A stretch of DNA of 64,000 nucleotides from positions 1 to 64,000 of the forward strand of contig NZ_PYWM01000026.1 in NCBI RefSeq assembly GCF_003049665.1. Reading direction: 5' to 3'. The notes beneath the pieces are model-generated. The model was not told the DNA's origin and did no database searches. It saw nothing but the letters and a program-made list of their open reading frames with translations. Each line of letters starts with the position of its first letter. Within the stretch, counting starts at the first letter, position 1. Position numbers and translations under genes: made by a program. Positions 9,975 to 18,962 of the stretch are shown piece after piece. Source of the DNA: Lysinibacillus mangiferihumi. GTDB taxonomy: Bacteria; Bacillota; Bacilli; Bacillales_A; Planococcaceae.

Positions 9975-10033
9975 TTAAAGTTAAGATGGAATTAATTTAA
10001 AGTTAAGATGGTTTTTTATTTTAATTTATATAC
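9975..10033 (+). promoter_or_regulatory. Direct-repeat operator candidate and promoter of the ABC operon
   Basis: Two identical 15-bp copies of TTAAAGTTAAGATGG begin at 9975 and 9997, 22 bp or two helical turns apart. A TATACT -10 box lies at 10028-10033. The second repeat overlaps where the -35 box should be, the usual geometry for activation by an OmpR-type response regulator. The regulator encoded at 14013-14732 is the natural candidate (inference). Confidence 0.65.
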
Positions 10034-10053
10034 TGTCATTGGAGGTGTTCAAT

Positions 10054-10971
10054 ATGTGCAGTAACATAATTGAAACTGTCAATTTATGCAAAAAGTATAA
10101 AACGACATATGCTGTAAAGGATTTAAATTTGCAAGTGAAGAAAGGTGAAATCTATGGTTTTTTGGGACCCAATGGCTCAGGAAAAACCACTTCTATCAAA
10201 ATGTTATTAGGGTTAATAAAGGCGACAGCTGGTTCTGTTACTTTATTTGGAAAGCAATTAGAAAGTGATAGAAACCACATATTAAAAAAAGTGGGTGCAT
10301 TGGTTGAATCACCCTCTTATTATGGTCATTTAACAGGTTATGAAAATCTTAAAATTATTCAACGTATGCTTAATGTATCAGAAAAGCGAATTGAAGAAGT
10401 ATTAAATATTGTTAGATTAACAAAGGCTAAAAATAAACTAGTTAAACAATATTCTTTAGGAATGAAACAACGACTTGGAATTGCAATAGCACTTTTAGGC
10501 AAACCTGAATTGCTTATTTTAGACGAACCTACAAATGGTTTAGATCCAGCAGGTATTCATGAAATTCGTGATTTAATAAAAAGTCTTCCTGAAACCGATG
10601 GGATAACAATATTAATTTCTAGCCATTTACTTAGTGAAATTGATCAGATGGCTACACAAGTAGGAATTATTTCTGAAGGAAATCTTATATTCCAAGATTC
10701 TATAGAGGTATTACGCAATAAGAGTGATTCCCAAATCAGAGTGCGCGTAAATGATGCTAATAAAGCAAAAATTATTTTAGAAAACAAATTCGATGATAGC
10801 ATTCAATTAGATGCTAATAGTAATTTGATTTTAAATAAGACAGATGATAATCACATTTCTTTGGTGAATAATATGTTGGTCGATTCTAATCTATCAGTAT
10901 ATAGAATTGAAGAAATAAAATCTTCTCTTGAAGATGTCTTTCTTAACATAATTAAGGGGGAATATTCATGA
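10054..10971 (+). CDS. BcrA-type ABC transporter ATPase, peptide-antibiotic resistance
   Basis: A 305-residue ATPase of the bacitracin/lantibiotic-immunity class. It powers removal of peptide antibiotics from the membrane. The Walker A motif is GPNGSGKTT, the signature is YSLGMKQRLGIA, Walker B is LLILDEPTNGLDP, and the H-loop follows at SSHLLSE. The C-terminal 80 residues are the variable dimer-like region of this class. The start ATG at 10054 is preferred because GGAGGTG at 10041-10047 precedes it. It overlaps the next permease gene by 4 bp. The organisation matches LanFEG and C. difficile CprABC-type modules. Confidence 0.92.
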   Translation: MCSNIIETVNLCKKYKTTYAVKDLNLQVKKGEIYGFLGPNGSGKTTSIKMLLGLIKATAGSVTLFGKQLESDRNHILKKVGALVESPSYYGHLTGYENLKIIQRMLNVSEKRIEEVLNIVRLTKAKNKLVKQYSLGMKQRLGIAIALLGKPELLILDEPTNGLDPAGIHEIRDLIKSLPETDGITILISSHLLSEIDQMATQVGIISEGNLIFQDSIEVLRNKSDSQIRVRVNDANKAKIILENKFDDSIQLDANSNLILNKTDDNHISLVNNMLVDSNLSVYRIEEIKSSLEDVFLNIIKGEYS

Positions 10972-11720
10972 GAGAGGTCATTATAGGAGATAGGATAAAG
11001 TTTAAACGTTCAAAGTTATTGTTAATTGCTTCAGTATTCCCTTTATTCGTTTTTATAATGAACTTTTCAGATTTTTATTTAAGGTTGGACTTTAATAGAG
11101 AGTTGGCACAAGAATTACATACTACTGAATGGTCTTTTCTTGTAATTAGCTGCCACTGGGCTATGTTCATTATGGTGCCTTTAAGTATTACTATATTTGC
11201 TTCTAAAATAGTCAATATTGAACACGAGGCCAATACTTGGAAGATCTTATTTGCTTTACCTATATCAAAATATTCAATATATTTATCGAAATTTATTTAT
11301 TTATTTTTACTTTGTATGTTTTCCGCTACTTTTATTGTTGGATCTTTGCTTTTCATTGGTATTTTTTTAGACTTTAATGGACCAATACCATGGGATTTAA
11401 TTTTAAAACAAGCCTTTTATCCCTATATTGTATCTTTTCCATTAATGGCTTTTCAGCTATGGGTATCAATGGTTTGTCAGAACCAAATAATCCCTATATC
11501 TTTAGGGATTATATTCACTCTTTCAGGATTTTTCCTTCAAAATGTGAAATGGTTATTTTGGGTTTACCCAATTTGGGGGACTCCTATCTTACCATCTGAT
11601 GAATTTAACAAAGTAATAATTAATACCGATTTATCATTTTTCTTTATTATGAGTTTAACAGTAGGATTATTGTTCTTGATAGGCGGTATGATTCATTTTA
11701 GTAAGAGAGAATTGAGATGA
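10968..11720 (+). CDS. MutE/EpiE-type immunity ABC permease
   Basis: A 250-residue integral membrane protein with six hydrophobic segments. It is the first permease of a lantibiotic-immunity-type exporter. Characteristic features are a short charged N-terminus before TM1, the loop IVNIEHEANTWKILFALP near residue 80, and a C-terminus ending in charged residues. It is translationally coupled to the ATPase by a 4-bp overlap. It should assemble with the ATPase and the following MutG-like permease. Confidence 0.87.
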   Translation: MREVIIGDRIKFKRSKLLLIASVFPLFVFIMNFSDFYLRLDFNRELAQELHTTEWSFLVISCHWAMFIMVPLSITIFASKIVNIEHEANTWKILFALPISKYSIYLSKFIYLFLLCMFSATFIVGSLLFIGIFLDFNGPIPWDLILKQAFYPYIVSFPLMAFQLWVSMVCQNQIIPISLGIIFTLSGFFLQNVKWLFWVYPIWGTPILPSDEFNKVIINTDLSFFFIMSLTVGLLFLIGGMIHFSKRELR

Positions 11721-11732
11721 GATAGAGGGTGA

Positions 11733-12476
11733 ATGAAATTGATAAAGACAATGGTTTTTATTGAATTTATGAAGTTAAGGCGTCAATGGCTTTGGGCGGT
11801 ATTAATTATAGTTCCACTTGTAAGTTGTTTATTGGGCTATAATAATTTTTTTACTTATCAAGATATATTAGTACAGATAGATGACAATGAATGGATAGAA
11901 GCATGGACACAAGCATCACTATTTTATGGAATGATAATGTTACCTATTTTATCTGGGTTTTATTGTTCTTTAAGTTGTCGAAATGAAAATTTCGGCGGAG
12001 GTTGGAAACAAATGTTGGTATTGCCTCCCTCAAGAGTAGAAATCTATACAGCTAAAATGATTATTATTTTATTTCTTGTGTTAGTAACACAATTAGTTTT
12101 AATAACAGAATTTATTATCACAGGATTATTACTTGGACTTCAAGATTCTATACCGTGGTTTTTCTTATTTAAAGTTCTTGTTCTCGGCTTTTTAGCGGTT
12201 TGTGCTTTAGTAGCTATTCAACTTTGGATGGCATCGCAAATTAAGAGCTTTGTTACTCCCATAGCAATAAATGTTGCACTTACTCTGTTAGCTTTTATAG
12301 CAGCAGGTGCCGAATGGGGTAATTACTATCCATGGGCACAGCCGACCCTTGCCATGTCTGCTCCTGATGAAGTAGGAATCAGTTCATTATTGTTCTTTTT
12401 ATCTATAAATTTAGTGATATTTAGTCTAGCAACAATTATAGGAGTAGCTTCATTTGATAAAAAAGATATAAATTAA
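11733..12476 (+). CDS. MutG-type immunity ABC permease
   Basis: A 247-residue permease with six predicted helices, paralogous in layout to the gene before it. Segments such as NENFGGGWKQMLVLPPSR near residue 90 match the second permease of Lan-type FEG transporters. GAGGGTGA lies only 2 nt before the ATG, so a TTG two codons later (ATG AAA TTG) with better spacing may be the real start. No lantibiotic precursor gene is visible nearby, which favours resistance or sensing over self-immunity. Confidence 0.86.
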   Translation: MKLIKTMVFIEFMKLRRQWLWAVLIIVPLVSCLLGYNNFFTYQDILVQIDDNEWIEAWTQASLFYGMIMLPILSGFYCSLSCRNENFGGGWKQMLVLPPSRVEIYTAKMIIILFLVLVTQLVLITEFIITGLLLGLQDSIPWFFLFKVLVLGFLAVCALVAIQLWMASQIKSFVTPIAINVALTLLAFIAAGAEWGNYYPWAQPTLAMSAPDEVGISSLLFFLSINLVIFSLATIIGVASFDKKDIN

Positions 12477-12511
12477 AACCATTTTTTCTTAAACTTGAGA
12501 GGAGCATTAAA

Positions 12512-12796
12512 ATGACAAAAAAGGTACTTATAACTAACTTAATATTAATGATTATTGCTGTACTATCTATGTTCTGGAATTATTTTCAGGCATCTGCGGT
12601 GTATAAAATGTTTACAAATGATATAGGGATTAAAACTATTGATTTTAAATTGGTAACTATAGAGTTTACTGGTACAGATGGCTCCATACAGAACATATAT
12701 AATTATCCGGTTTTTATAATCAGCTTCATAATGATAGTAAATATTTATTTCTTTATTGTAAGTAAACGCTCTGAGGTAAATACAATAGATATTTAA
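12512..12796 (+). CDS. Small two-helix membrane protein, unknown
   Basis: A 94-residue protein with hydrophobic helices at about residues 7-24 and 65-85 and a polar loop between them. GAGAGGAGC precedes the ATG with good spacing. It lies 35 bp after the second permease and before the terminator, so it is the last gene of the ABC operon. I do not recognise the family. It may be an accessory subunit or an immunity lipid-like protein, but nothing in the sequence settles this. Confidence 0.7.
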   Translation: MTKKVLITNLILMIIAVLSMFWNYFQASAVYKMFTNDIGIKTIDFKLVTIEFTGTDGSIQNIYNYPVFIISFIMIVNIYFFIVSKRSEVNTIDI

Positions 12797-12822
12797 CATC
12801 GAAGGAATGAAGGAAATTTAGA

Positions 12823-12862
12823 CTTATGGAAATGCTTCTTAAAGAACATTTCCATAAGTTTT
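12823..12862. terminator. Terminator between the ABC operon and the convergent kinase operon
   Basis: A perfect 12-bp stem, CTTATGGAAATG pairing with CATTTCCATAAG, with a 12-nt loop and a following TTTTGT on the plus strand. It separates the convergent transcription units. Confidence 0.85.
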
Positions 12863-12894
12863 GTAAAAATGAATGTAAAATAAATGAGGCATAC

Positions 12895-14016
12895 TTAAGA
12901 GGCATTAGTTAAATCCAGCTTAAAACTAATATAAACAACGGTCCCTTTATTTAAAGTACTTTCAACAGAAACAGTGCCTTGATGAGCTTCAATAAGTTGT
13001 TTAGCAATACTCATACCTAATCCTGTACCTTCAGAAGGTATTTTAGTTGAAGTTCCTCGATAATAACGATTAAATAAATTTTTCCTAGTTTCATTATTCA
13101 TCCCGACACCATTATCTGAAATTTTGATCATTAACTTATCACTGTTCATAATAGATATCATGATTTCAGTATTATTAGGATTATGGATGATGGCATTCAT
13201 TAAAAGGTTATTAATAGCTCGTTTTAGTATCTGTTCATCAAATGTAAAGATTACAGGCTGAGTTGTATTTATCCCGATTGAAATATTTTTCTGTTTAAGT
13301 AATGGATTTTCTGTTATTTCCATAACTATTTCATGAATAAATTGAGAAATGTCTTGTTTGTTTAAATTTAAAGGAAATTGTCCATGATCAAAATGAAATA
13401 CTGTATTTAAATCTTCAATTATATTTTCCATATGAATGGCTTGTTTTTTTATTTGAGCGGCGAACTCTTGTCTTTCTTGTTCACTCCATTCATGTTCAGT
13501 CGAAGATAACATAAATGAGTAACCTTTTATATAAGTAAGAGGCGTCTTTAAATCATGGGATATTCCTGCGGTCCACTCTTTTCTCATTTTTTCTAATTCT
13601 TTTCTTTCTAATTCATTTCGTTTTAATATGCCCATTAAGGTTCTCAGTTGAATAAAAATATCTTGGAAAATACTAAATCGTGGATTTTTATATGGTTTAT
13701 TATTAGCATTCTTCCTCTTTCTTTTTGGTTCTTGATATATGCCTTTTGATAATAATAGGATCCATTCTATAATGTAAAAAAAATCTGACCCTATCCACCA
13801 ACCATATAATAAACAGAAAATGATAACCGCTAGAAAAGGTAAGATTGGTAATAATTTTTGATCTACAAAATAAGAAGCAATAGTATCATCCGAAGTGAAC
13901 CAAATAATTGCATGATTAACAAAAGTAGATAATAGAATAATCATACATAAAACAAAAACACCTAAGAAAATAAGGCTTCCAAGAAAGTGGAGTGCTAGCT
14001 TAATTTTTACTTTCAT
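12895..14016 (-). CDS. Sensor histidine kinase of a lantibiotic-type two-component system
   Basis: A 373-residue membrane kinase with two transmembrane helices (about residues 10-35 and 52-75) and almost no extracellular loop beyond about 20 residues. This fits intramembrane or lipid-proximal sensing of peptide antibiotics. The phosphoacceptor is in AGISHDLKTPLTYIKGY, the N box is NNLLMNAIIHN, and the G boxes are SDNGVGM and GTGLGMSIAK. Its start overlaps the regulator's stop by 4 bp (ATGA). It converges on the ABC operon and probably controls it, as in SpaKR or CprKR systems (inference). Confidence 0.9.
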   Translation of the reverse strand: MKVKIKLALHFLGSLIFLGVFVLCMIILLSTFVNHAIIWFTSDDTIASYFVDQKLLPILPFLAVIIFCLLYGWWIGSDFFYIIEWILLLSKGIYQEPKRKRKNANNKPYKNPRFSIFQDIFIQLRTLMGILKRNELERKELEKMRKEWTAGISHDLKTPLTYIKGYSFMLSSTEHEWSEQERQEFAAQIKKQAIHMENIIEDLNTVFHFDHGQFPLNLNKQDISQFIHEIVMEITENPLLKQKNISIGINTTQPVIFTFDEQILKRAINNLLMNAIIHNPNNTEIMISIMNSDKLMIKISDNGVGMNNETRKNLFNRYYRGTSTKIPSEGTGLGMSIAKQLIEAHQGTVSVESTLNKGTVVYISFKLDLTNAS

Positions 14017-14732
14017 ATGTCCCCCATTTTTGGAGGAATGAATTTATAACCTATGCTCCTTATATTTACAATTATTTTTGGTTTTTTTACATCCTCCTCA
14101 ATTTTTTTTCTAAGACGTAGGATATGAACCATAACAGTATTTCGATCATTTAAGCCCGTTGATTGCTGCCATATCTTTTCATAAAGTTGTTCAGCTGAAA
14201 AAACTTGATTGGGATTGGCACAAAAAAAGGATAGCAGTTCAAATTCCTTTGCAGGACATATTATGCTCTTTCCGTTAACAAAAAGTTCTCCTGTTTTTTT
14301 GGATAAACTAAAATAACCATAATCGTATTGATCTTGATTTAATAATTTATTTTGTGATTGCAACTGTAAATTGTGACGCCGCATGTGAATCTTTATGCGT
14401 GCTACTACTTCAAGGGGATTAAATGGTTTAGTAATATAATCATCCCCTCCTATATTTAAACCAGTTAGTTTATCAATATCTGACGTGCGAGCACTTATAA
14501 ATAAAATTGGAACATCACTTTTTTTCCTAATTTCTTGGCAAATTTGAAATCCATCTATATCTGGTAGCATGATATCTAGGACAATTAAGGAATAATCAAC
14601 GTTATTTATTTTTTCAAGAGCCTGTTTGCCTGTTGCTGCAATATCTATATCTATAATGCCTTCCTTTTGTAGCATTATTTTTAACATATCTAGTAAACCT
14701 TCTTCATCATCAACTAATAATATTGGATACAT
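14013..14732 (-). CDS. OmpR-family response regulator
   Basis: A 239-residue regulator: a receiver domain to about residue 118 with the acidic pair VDDEEG, phosphoacceptor LDIMLPDIDG, and lysine in TKPFNP, then a winged-helix DNA-binding domain. The ATG at 14730-14732 is preferred because TAGGTG lies 6 nt upstream; an in-frame GTG three codons earlier overlaps that site. It is cotranscribed with the kinase. The direct repeats at 9975-10011 are its likely target. Confidence 0.9.
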   Translation of the reverse strand: MYPILLVDDEEGLLDMLKIMLQKEGIIDIDIAATGKQALEKINNVDYSLIVLDIMLPDIDGFQICQEIRKKSDVPILFISARTSDIDKLTGLNIGGDDYITKPFNPLEVVARIKIHMRRHNLQLQSQNKLLNQDQYDYGYFSLSKKTGELFVNGKSIICPAKEFELLSFFCANPNQVFSAEQLYEKIWQQSTGLNDRNTVMVHILRLRKKIEEDVKKPKIIVNIRSIGYKFIPPKMGDI

Positions 14733-15084
14733 TTCTATCACCTAGATTATTATCTTTTATTTTTTGAATATATTTAACTTTTTTAGTATATTAATTTGTT
14801 TCTTACTATTTATTATTAACATAGTCAACTATACAATTCCAATATTTTCATAAAATGATTGATTTAATTTTTAAAAGAGTTTAATGGAAAATATTAAAAT
14901 GGGTTCTTAGCAGGAGTAATACTTAGCATCCACATCTAGTGAAGAGCAAGAAATATATGATGACGACTTAAGGGCTTACCCGATTTAAACTTACTTCCCT
15001 ACTAAGTATAAAAAGCAAAGGCATTGAGTTGAAACTGATTTGCACCTTCTATTAGTAGATGTCGGCTACCAATGGAAGTACAAA

Positions 15085-15155
15085 ACGAAACGATGAAAGC
15101 AAAATTTAAAATGAGCCCGGTACAATACCGAACTCATTTTACTCAAGCTGTCTAA
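15085..15155 (+). pseudogene. Remnant of an IS3-family transposase (OrfB C-terminus)
   Basis: From 15111 the frame reads MSPVQYRTHFTQAV and stops at 15155, the characteristic C-terminal end of IS150-like OrfB integrases. Just upstream, residues resembling the usual YN-KRIKAK segment are split across two frames, so the fragment is frameshifted as well as truncated. Nothing of the catalytic DDE core is recognisable. The remainder of the 14733-15215 gap is A/T-rich and otherwise shows only a small hairpin at 15154-15183 (AATGAAAT pairing with ATTTCATT). Confidence 0.6.
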
Positions 15156-15215
15156 TGAAATAACCGTAGAGGTCATTTCATTAAAAGTGCTGATACCTTT
15201 TGTTATGAACAATGC

Positions 15216-16037
15216 TTATTTTTTCTTTAAATCCATGACAATAATTTCTGGTAGATTAAAAATTCGATATGGTACACTACTATTTCCTAGACCTCGGCTA
15301 ACGACCATTTTGGTGCGTTCTTCCTCGTATAAACCAGCAGTGAACTTAGGAAACAGTCCCTGTCCTGGCGCCACAAGTCCTCCCATGCCAGGAATCCGCA
15401 CTTGCCCACCATGTGCATGTCCCGAGAATACCAAATCTATTCCTTGATTTACATACGTACTAAACACTTCTGGTCGATGCGCCAGCAATAACTTTAGCAT
15501 ATCTTCTGGAACATACGCTGTCGCCAACTCTAGCATTTCTTCTGTCGATCTACCCATTAACGGATCTTCAATACCAAGAATCGCCAAGCGCTCCCCGTCG
15601 CGCTCTAGCACGGTCGATTCATTAGCCATCACATGTACACCTAACGATGAAAGCGCCTCATAAATTTCATTAACCTTATTCGACGCCACTTCATGGTTTC
15701 CTAGTACATAATATACATCCGCTAATTCAACTAGTCCTTTAACTGCCTGTAGACTTTGTTTTAAATCGTAACGATTGCTATCAATCACATCACCCGTGAT
15801 AAAAATATAGTCAGGATTCGTATCCTTAACCTTAGCAATCAGTTTTTGCTGATTGTTACCAAAGCGGGCATCATGTAAATCCGATACTTGTACAATGCGT
15901 AGCCCATCAAAGCTGGCAGGCACCTTTTCTGATTCGAATACATGTTCACTAACGACTAGCCAGTGATTGTTTACGTACAAAAAAATGACTATAAAAAGAA
16001 TAAAAAAGATACCATATAATAATTTTTTCAATCGCAA
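15216..16037 (-). CDS. Membrane-anchored metallophosphoesterase
   Basis: A 273-residue calcineurin-like phosphoesterase with an N-terminal membrane anchor at about residues 8-26. All metal motifs are present: DLHD, GDVIDS, GNHE, AHRPE and GHAHGGQ. It belongs to the YkuE/YpbG-like group, which acts on phosphodiesters or lipid-linked substrates at the outer face of the membrane, though the substrate is not deducible. The start is a TTG with a weak site. It is monocistronic. Confidence 0.88.
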   Translation of the reverse strand: MRLKKLLYGIFFILFIVIFLYVNNHWLVVSEHVFESEKVPASFDGLRIVQVSDLHDARFGNNQQKLIAKVKDTNPDYIFITGDVIDSNRYDLKQSLQAVKGLVELADVYYVLGNHEVASNKVNEIYEALSSLGVHVMANESTVLERDGERLAILGIEDPLMGRSTEEMLELATAYVPEDMLKLLLAHRPEVFSTYVNQGIDLVFSGHAHGGQVRIPGMGGLVAPGQGLFPKFTAGLYEEERTKMVVSRGLGNSSVPYRIFNLPEIIVMDLKKK

Positions 16038-16257
16038 TCGCTCACTTTGCGGCTACTTTTTTTCAGAATAAAACTCTGACTACTCTATTATAAGCAAAAA
16101 CCAAAGTGATTGTAAGTATATGCACTTTAATAATATAAAATGCACAAAAGTACTATCTTCATATTCCTTCATTCTTTAGCATATGGCATCCAAAATCCAT
16201 ACTACTTTTTAGATTGAGATTCTCGTTGCGCCATCATTATTACTAGAATACAATTAA

Positions 16258-16299
16258 AAGCGCATTTAGTTCTCTTCTTTAAAAGAGCTAGATGCGCTT
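16258..16299 (-). terminator. Terminator of the amino-acid ABC operon
   Basis: A long stem, AAGCGCATTTAGTTCTCTT pairing with AAAAGAGCTAGATGCGCTT with few mismatches, lies 7 bp past the ATPase stop and is followed on the minus strand by TTTTAATTG. Confidence 0.85.
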
Positions 16300-16305
16300 C
16301 ACTAT

Positions 16306-17028
16306 TTATAACACTTTTTCTAAAAAATCTTTTGCACGTTGTGTAGAAGGAGATGTGAAAAATTCTTCTGGAGGTGCATCCTCTATTAGCTTTCCACCAT
16401 CAAGGAATAAAATACGATCCGCTACTTCTCGAGCGAAGCCCATTTCATGGGTAACAATTAACATCGTCATCCCTGAATCTGCTAAGTTTTTCATAACTGC
16501 CAATACTTCTTTAACCATCTCTGGGTCCAGTGCTGAAGTCGGCTCATCAAACAGTATCACTTTTGGGTCCATTGCTAGTGCTCTGGCAATTGCCACGCGT
16601 TGTTTTTGACCACCTGAAAGGCGGCTTGGATACTCATTACGTTTTTCAAAAAGCCCTACTTTTGTTAGTAAATCTTCAGCTACTTTGATCGCTACGGTCT
16701 TATCCATTCCCTTTACATTGATAGGTGCATACGTTAAATTTTCTAATACGGTTTTATGTGGGAAAAGGTGAAAATGTTGAAATACCATACCTACTTCTTC
16801 CCGTATTTTCATAATATTTGTCCCTTTATCTGTCAGGACATCGCCAGCAATTGTTATTTTCCCACTCGTCGGTTCTTCTAGTAAATTTAAGCAGCGTAGG
16901 AATGTAGACTTACCAGAACCTGAAGGCCCAATAATAGCAATTACTTCTTTTTCTTTTATTTCAGTTGAAATACCTTTCAATACTTCATTTTGCCCATATG
17001 ATTTGTGTAAATCTTCAATTTTAATCAC
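16306..17028 (-). CDS. Polar amino-acid ABC importer, ATPase
   Basis: A 240-residue ATPase of the GlnQ/TcyC class. Walker A is [10 protein letters not shown], the signature is [14 protein letters not shown], and Walker B is [15 protein letters not shown]. The start is a GTG overlapping the permease stop by 8 bp. It energises uptake of a polar amino acid with the permease and binding protein upstream. Whether the substrate is glutamine, cystine, arginine or another cannot be told from these residues. Confidence 0.92.
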   Translation of the reverse strand: MIKIEDLHKSYGQNEVLKGISTEIKEKEVIAIIGPSGSGKSTFLRCLNLLEEPTSGKITIAGDVLTDKGTNIMKIREEVGMVFQHFHLFPHKTVLENLTYAPINVKGMDKTVAIKVAEDLLTKVGLFEKRNEYPSRLSGGQKQRVAIARALAMDPKVILFDEPTSALDPEMVKEVLAVMKNLADSGMTMLIVTHEMGFAREVADRILFLDGGKLIEDAPPEEFFTSPSTQRAKDFLEKVL

Positions 17029-17680
17029 TTTTTCTCATTCCTTTCTCGATTCGTTTACCAAGGAACGTTAAGACAAGCGTCATAATATAGTAGATTACCC
17101 CTGCAAATAATAATGGTTCAAGATATCGATATGTTGAACCCCCTACAATATAGGCACGGCGCATAATATCAAGGGCACTAATGACTGTTACAACTGCTGT
17201 TTCTTTGTTTAATGTAATAAATTCATTTACTAAAGAAGGTAAAATATTTTTCACTGCTTGTGGAATAATAATATCCTTCATCATTTTTGAATACGGAATA
17301 CCTAGTGCTTGAGCTGCTTCCATTTGACCTTTATCAACGGCATTAATACCCGCACGAATAATTTCTGAAATATAAGCTCCAGAGTTTAAGCCAAACGCAA
17401 TAATTGCAGTTGGAATTGGCTGAATTTGAATGTCTAGTAGCTGTGGAACAGCGTAGTAAATAATTAATAATTGTAATACAAGTGGCGTCCCGCGGAAAAT
17501 TGACGTGTAAAAGTCCGCTAACCAGCGTAGCATTTTTACTTTCCCAATTTTACATAATGCTAGTAATATACCAACAATAAACCCAATGAGAGAAGCACCG
17601 ATTGCTATTTGAAGTGTAACACCTATTCCTTTTAAAATATAAGGAATAGAGGGAATGATTGCTGAGAAATCTAAATTCAC
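17021..17680 (-). CDS. Polar amino-acid ABC importer, permease
   Basis: A 219-residue His/Glu/Gln/Arg-family permease with five membrane helices and the ATPase-contact EAA-like loop near [17 protein letters not shown]. The GTG at 17678-17680 is preferred as start: GGAGG lies 7 nt upstream, and the residues encoded before it (with GNEKGG) do not resemble the family. A single permease gene suggests a homodimer. It is the second gene of the operon. Confidence 0.9.
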   Translation of the reverse strand: MNLDFSAIIPSIPYILKGIGVTLQIAIGASLIGFIVGILLALCKIGKVKMLRWLADFYTSIFRGTPLVLQLLIIYYAVPQLLDIQIQPIPTAIIAFGLNSGAYISEIIRAGINAVDKGQMEAAQALGIPYSKMMKDIIIPQAVKNILPSLVNEFITLNKETAVVTVISALDIMRRAYIVGGSTYRYLEPLLFAGVIYYIMTLVLTFLGKRIEKGMRKSD

Positions 17681-17722
17681 AGCGTACCCTCCTTTCTCGT
17701 TTCCTTTTAGTGAAATGGACAA

Positions 17723-17748
17723 GCGATAGCCCTAAATAGGGCTATCGC
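17723..17748 (-). promoter_or_regulatory. Intercistronic hairpin between binding-protein and permease genes
   Basis: A perfect 10-bp stem, GCGATAGCCC pairing with GGGCTATCGC, around a 6-nt loop, with no T run on the minus strand. Such hairpins commonly protect the 3' end of the binding-protein message or reduce read-through so that the binding protein is made in excess. Confidence 0.75.
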
Positions 17749-17760
17749 ATATCGATACTA

Positions 17761-18549
17761 TTATTCAGCTTTTTCTAACCATTTTTCTTCAAGCTGTTGA
17801 ATTTTGCCTTCATCTGCTAATTCTTTTAATGCTTTGTTAATTTTATCTTTTAAATCGCTACCTTTTTGAACAGCGATTGCTTTATAGTCTTCTGGCTGTT
17901 CTTCTACTGGGAATGCGGCTAATTTATCGTTTGTTTTCAGATAACCTTTCGCTACGCCACCTTCTAGAATTGCTGCGTCTAAGCGTTTAGACATCATATC
18001 TTGGATGATTTCAGGAATACGTGTGCGTCCTTCAACTGATACATCTACTTTTTTAGCAATGGCATTACCTAAATTTTCTTGAATAGAAGCTGTTTGTACG
18101 CCGACTTTTTTACCAGCTAAGTCCGCTTCTTTTTTAATGCCACTATCTTTTTTAACGATGATAACTTGTTCTGTTTGATTGTATTTATCTGAGAAATCTA
18201 CTACTTTTTCTCGTTCTTCATTTGGTGTCATACCAGAAATAACAACATCTACTTTACCTGCTTGTAAAGCTGGCACAAGGCTGTTAAAGTCCATATCTTG
18301 AACTTGCATTTCTACACCTAATTTTTCACCAACTAATTTAATTAAATCGATATCGAAACCAATGATTTCTTCACCTTTAGCAGCGTCTACATATTCAAAT
18401 GGTGCATAGTCTGCTGATGTACCTACTTTTAATACTTGTTTGTTTTCTGTATCTGAGCTTGAATTTGTTGCTTTATCTTCTTTAGTGCCACATGCTGCAA
18501 GTAAACCGATTACTAAGACAAGCATAAGCATGAAAAATTTGTTCTTCAT
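17761..18549 (-). CDS. Polar amino-acid ABC importer, binding lipoprotein
   Basis: A 262-residue solute-binding protein of family 3. The lipobox LLAAC lies at residues 16-20, so it is membrane-anchored outside the cell. Family motifs include SADYAPFEY near residue 45, GFDIDLIKLVGEKLG, and VISGMTPNEERE. AAAGGAG lies about 9 nt before the ATG. It is the first gene of the operon. Confidence 0.92.
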   Translation of the reverse strand: MKNKFFMLMLVLVIGLLAACGTKEDKATNSSSDTENKQVLKVGTSADYAPFEYVDAAKGEEIIGFDIDLIKLVGEKLGVEMQVQDMDFNSLVPALQAGKVDVVISGMTPNEEREKVVDFSDKYNQTEQVIIVKKDSGIKKEADLAGKKVGVQTASIQENLGNAIAKKVDVSVEGRTRIPEIIQDMMSKRLDAAILEGGVAKGYLKTNDKLAAFPVEEQPEDYKAIAVQKGSDLKDKINKALKELADEGKIQQLEEKWLEKAE

Positions 18550-18897
18550 CTTTTATATCTCCTTTTGATGTTTTTTATTGTCTATGAGATAGGAATGTCT
18601 CGAAAATAGTCGATTGGATATTTATTCATATAGCAGAATAAAAAATCTATCTGCTAATTAAGATATACTCTTTCAAAATATTTTTCAAGCTATACATGAA
18701 ATTTTTTAGCAAAATATTTTACACAGAATTTTCTAATAAATCAATGTTTTTTATTTTTCAGTCAGTATATTTTTAAATTGCTCCTTTATAGGTGATACTA
18801 TATATTTTCCTTCTTCTAATTTTTTATTCCTGTCGTTAAGTAAATACCCTATATTTCCTTTAATATAAACAACCCATGTAGCAGGCCAAATAAAAAA
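18550..18897. other. Intergenic, promoter region of the amino-acid ABC operon
   Basis: An A/T-rich gap of about 350 bp. I see no riboswitch or T-box. Positions 18751-18890 on the minus strand stay open for about 45 codons and end in a stop at 18751, but there is no start or ribosome site, so I do not call a gene. Confidence 0.5.
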
Positions 18898-18940
18898 GCA
18901 AGGTATTGACGTTTTAAACGCCTTATACCTCGCCTTGCAA
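18898..18940 (-). terminator. Terminator of the mrp operon
   Basis: Nested dyads, GCAAGG/CCTTGC, AGGTAT/ATACCT and CGTTT/AAACG, are followed on the minus strand by a run of TTTTTT. It lies about 25 bp beyond the mrpG stop. Confidence 0.75.
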
Positions 18941-18962
18941 CGATAGCAAATTTTTGCTTTCG

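Noticed and set aside
12563-12799. Minus-strand ORF opposite the small membrane protein gene
   Set aside because: The plus-strand ORF has a good ribosome site and operon position; the minus ORF has neither.
18751-18897. Open frame of about 45 codons on the minus strand after the mrp terminator
   Set aside because: It has no start codon with a ribosome site and lies past a terminator; it may be a gene relic, but the signal is too weak.
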